Positions 63,632-64,000 of a stretch of 64,000 nt of DNA are shown in pieces. This DNA is from Saccharopolyspora phatthalungensis (GTDB taxonomy: Bacteria > Actinomycetota > Actinomycetes > Mycobacteriales > Pseudonocardiaceae). Below the pieces are notes generated by a model that worked only from the letters and a program-made list of their open reading frames with translations, did no database searches and was not told the origin of the DNA. The stretch lies in assembly GCF_014203395.1 (NCBI RefSeq), contig NZ_JACHIW010000002.1, positions 1,302,001 through 1,366,000 of the forward strand. Direction: 5' to 3'. The position numbers and the translations under genes are program-made. Each line of letters opens with the position of its first letter. Within the stretch, counting starts at the first letter, position 1.

Positions 63632-64000
63632 TCAGCTCGGACCTTTGCGTCCCACCAGATGAAAGATGCGACTGAGTTGGCGGTAGGGGTCTCGTCGGCT
63701 GGCTTCCAGTTCGACCGCGGCCGCCGCCGCCACTTGCTGTGCATCGGTTGGGTCCACCTCGGCTCCACTCAAATCGAGCCAGTCGACAAACAGCCATACC
63801 CCATACCAGCGCAGTGGCTCCACGCCGCGGCTGCGCACGAGCTCGCTGAGTTCCTCCACCGTGTCGGCCCGAGTTGGCAGTCCCAGCACCCCAACCTCGC
63901 TCCTGGCGTCAAACGACGCCAAAGCGTCGTCCCACCGCCGTTCCAAGGCCGGGCGCACCGCCGACGCCTTGGCATTGCCCGCCATGATCGAGACGATGCC
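63632..64000 (-). CDS. SAM-dependent methyltransferase, CmoM/SmtA-like, C-terminal part (5' end outside window)
   Basis: The frame runs through the right edge (codons GIVSIMAGNAKASAV), so the Met at 63985 is internal. About 122 codons are visible: SIMAGNAKASAVRPAL, WYGVWLFVDWLDLSG, then DPYRQLSRIFHLVGRK. The order matches the C-terminal third of CmoM/SmtA-like class I methyltransferases (GVRVFHDYL and EPYITLGRYIHV in E. coli CmoM). The SAM-binding region lies outside the window. Confidence 0.75.
   Translation of the reverse strand, partial: GIVSIMAGNAKASAVRPALERRWDDALASFDARSEVGVLGLPTRADTVEELSELVRSRGVEPLRWYGVWLFVDWLDLSGAEVDPTDAQQVAAAAAVELEASRRDPYRQLSRIFHLVGRKGPS

Noticed and set aside
1..64000. 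CRISPR array, tRNA, rRNA or intact insertion sequence
   Set aside because: No regularly spaced repeats with spacers, no cloverleaf with TTCGAATC-type arms and no transposase frame were found.

Overview
The window is high-GC actinobacterial DNA, most like a Pseudonocardiales genus such as Saccharopolyspora or Amycolatopsis. The basis is the codon bias, frequent GTG starts with GGAGG-type ribosome sites, start/stop-overlapped catabolic operons, a CpnT-like N-terminus of the type VII secretion kind, an actinobacterial EACC1/caspase pair and LppY/LpqO-type lipoproteins. Genus is inference. No rRNA, tRNA, CRISPR array or intact insertion sequence was seen.

Layout. (1) 1-17.7 kb: the 3' part of one giant gene (more than 5,900 codons, start outside the window). 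It has three ~5.15 kb super-repeats, each an array of ~170-residue modules ending in a cysteine-bearing caspase-like ('lonely Cys') domain, then a C-terminal amidoligase-like domain. (2) 17.7-23.2 kb: an island of small low-complexity peptide genes: three Gly-rich peptides with a shared FLPART leader, two secreted Gly/Asn-rich peptides and one Trp-Gly repeat peptide. Part of the island is a diverged segmental duplication carrying both genes and regulatory DNA. (3) 23.7-27.1 kb: a compact terpenoid operon (class I terpene cyclase, cytochrome P450, epoxide hydrolase). (4) 27.1-31 kb: decayed genes (frameshifted aldo/keto reductase; MFS and molybdenum-hydroxylase FAD-subunit remnants joined together), an XRE regulator and an SRPBCC protein. 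(5) 31.4-33.2 kb: an EACC1-like protein plus a membrane-anchored caspase, a likely conflict/defence pair. (6) 33.3-37.1 kb: an NsrR-like Rrf2 regulator, an NnaR-like HemD/winged-helix regulator, and a run of five tiny single-TM proteins around a truncated haemoglobin, suggesting NO/nitrite biology at the membrane.

(7) 38.3-47.7 kb: a minus-strand sugar/sugar-acid operon (ABC importer, zinc dehydrogenase, DUF4380 protein, SDR, FadR-type regulator, galactonate dehydratase, SMP-30 lactonase) behind a perfect 21-bp palindrome. (8) 47.8-51.9 kb: a 1,344-residue fusion of a CpnT-like N-terminus, a lonely-Cys domain and a secreted-type tripeptidyl-aminopeptidase. It shares the Cys domain with the giant protein. 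(9) 52.1-58.9 kb: a LacI-controlled catabolic locus (DapA-family aldolase/synthase, DhaK, DhaL; divergent ACS-family transporter and FAD oxidoreductase), with the same near-palindromic operator in front of both transcription units. (10) 59.2-64 kb: a YncE-like propeller, an LppY/LpqO-type lipoprotein, a divergent OmpR/HAMP-kinase two-component system, and the end of a CmoM-like methyltransferase cut by the right edge.

Loci 7 and 9 read as two carbohydrate modules: oxidation to a lactone, hydrolysis, dehydration to a 2-keto-3-deoxy acid, and aldol/kinase steps. Whether they share one substrate is not shown by the sequence. The most unusual parts are the giant lonely-Cys/amidoligase protein, the FLPART and Trp-Gly peptides, and the small-TM/haemoglobin operon.
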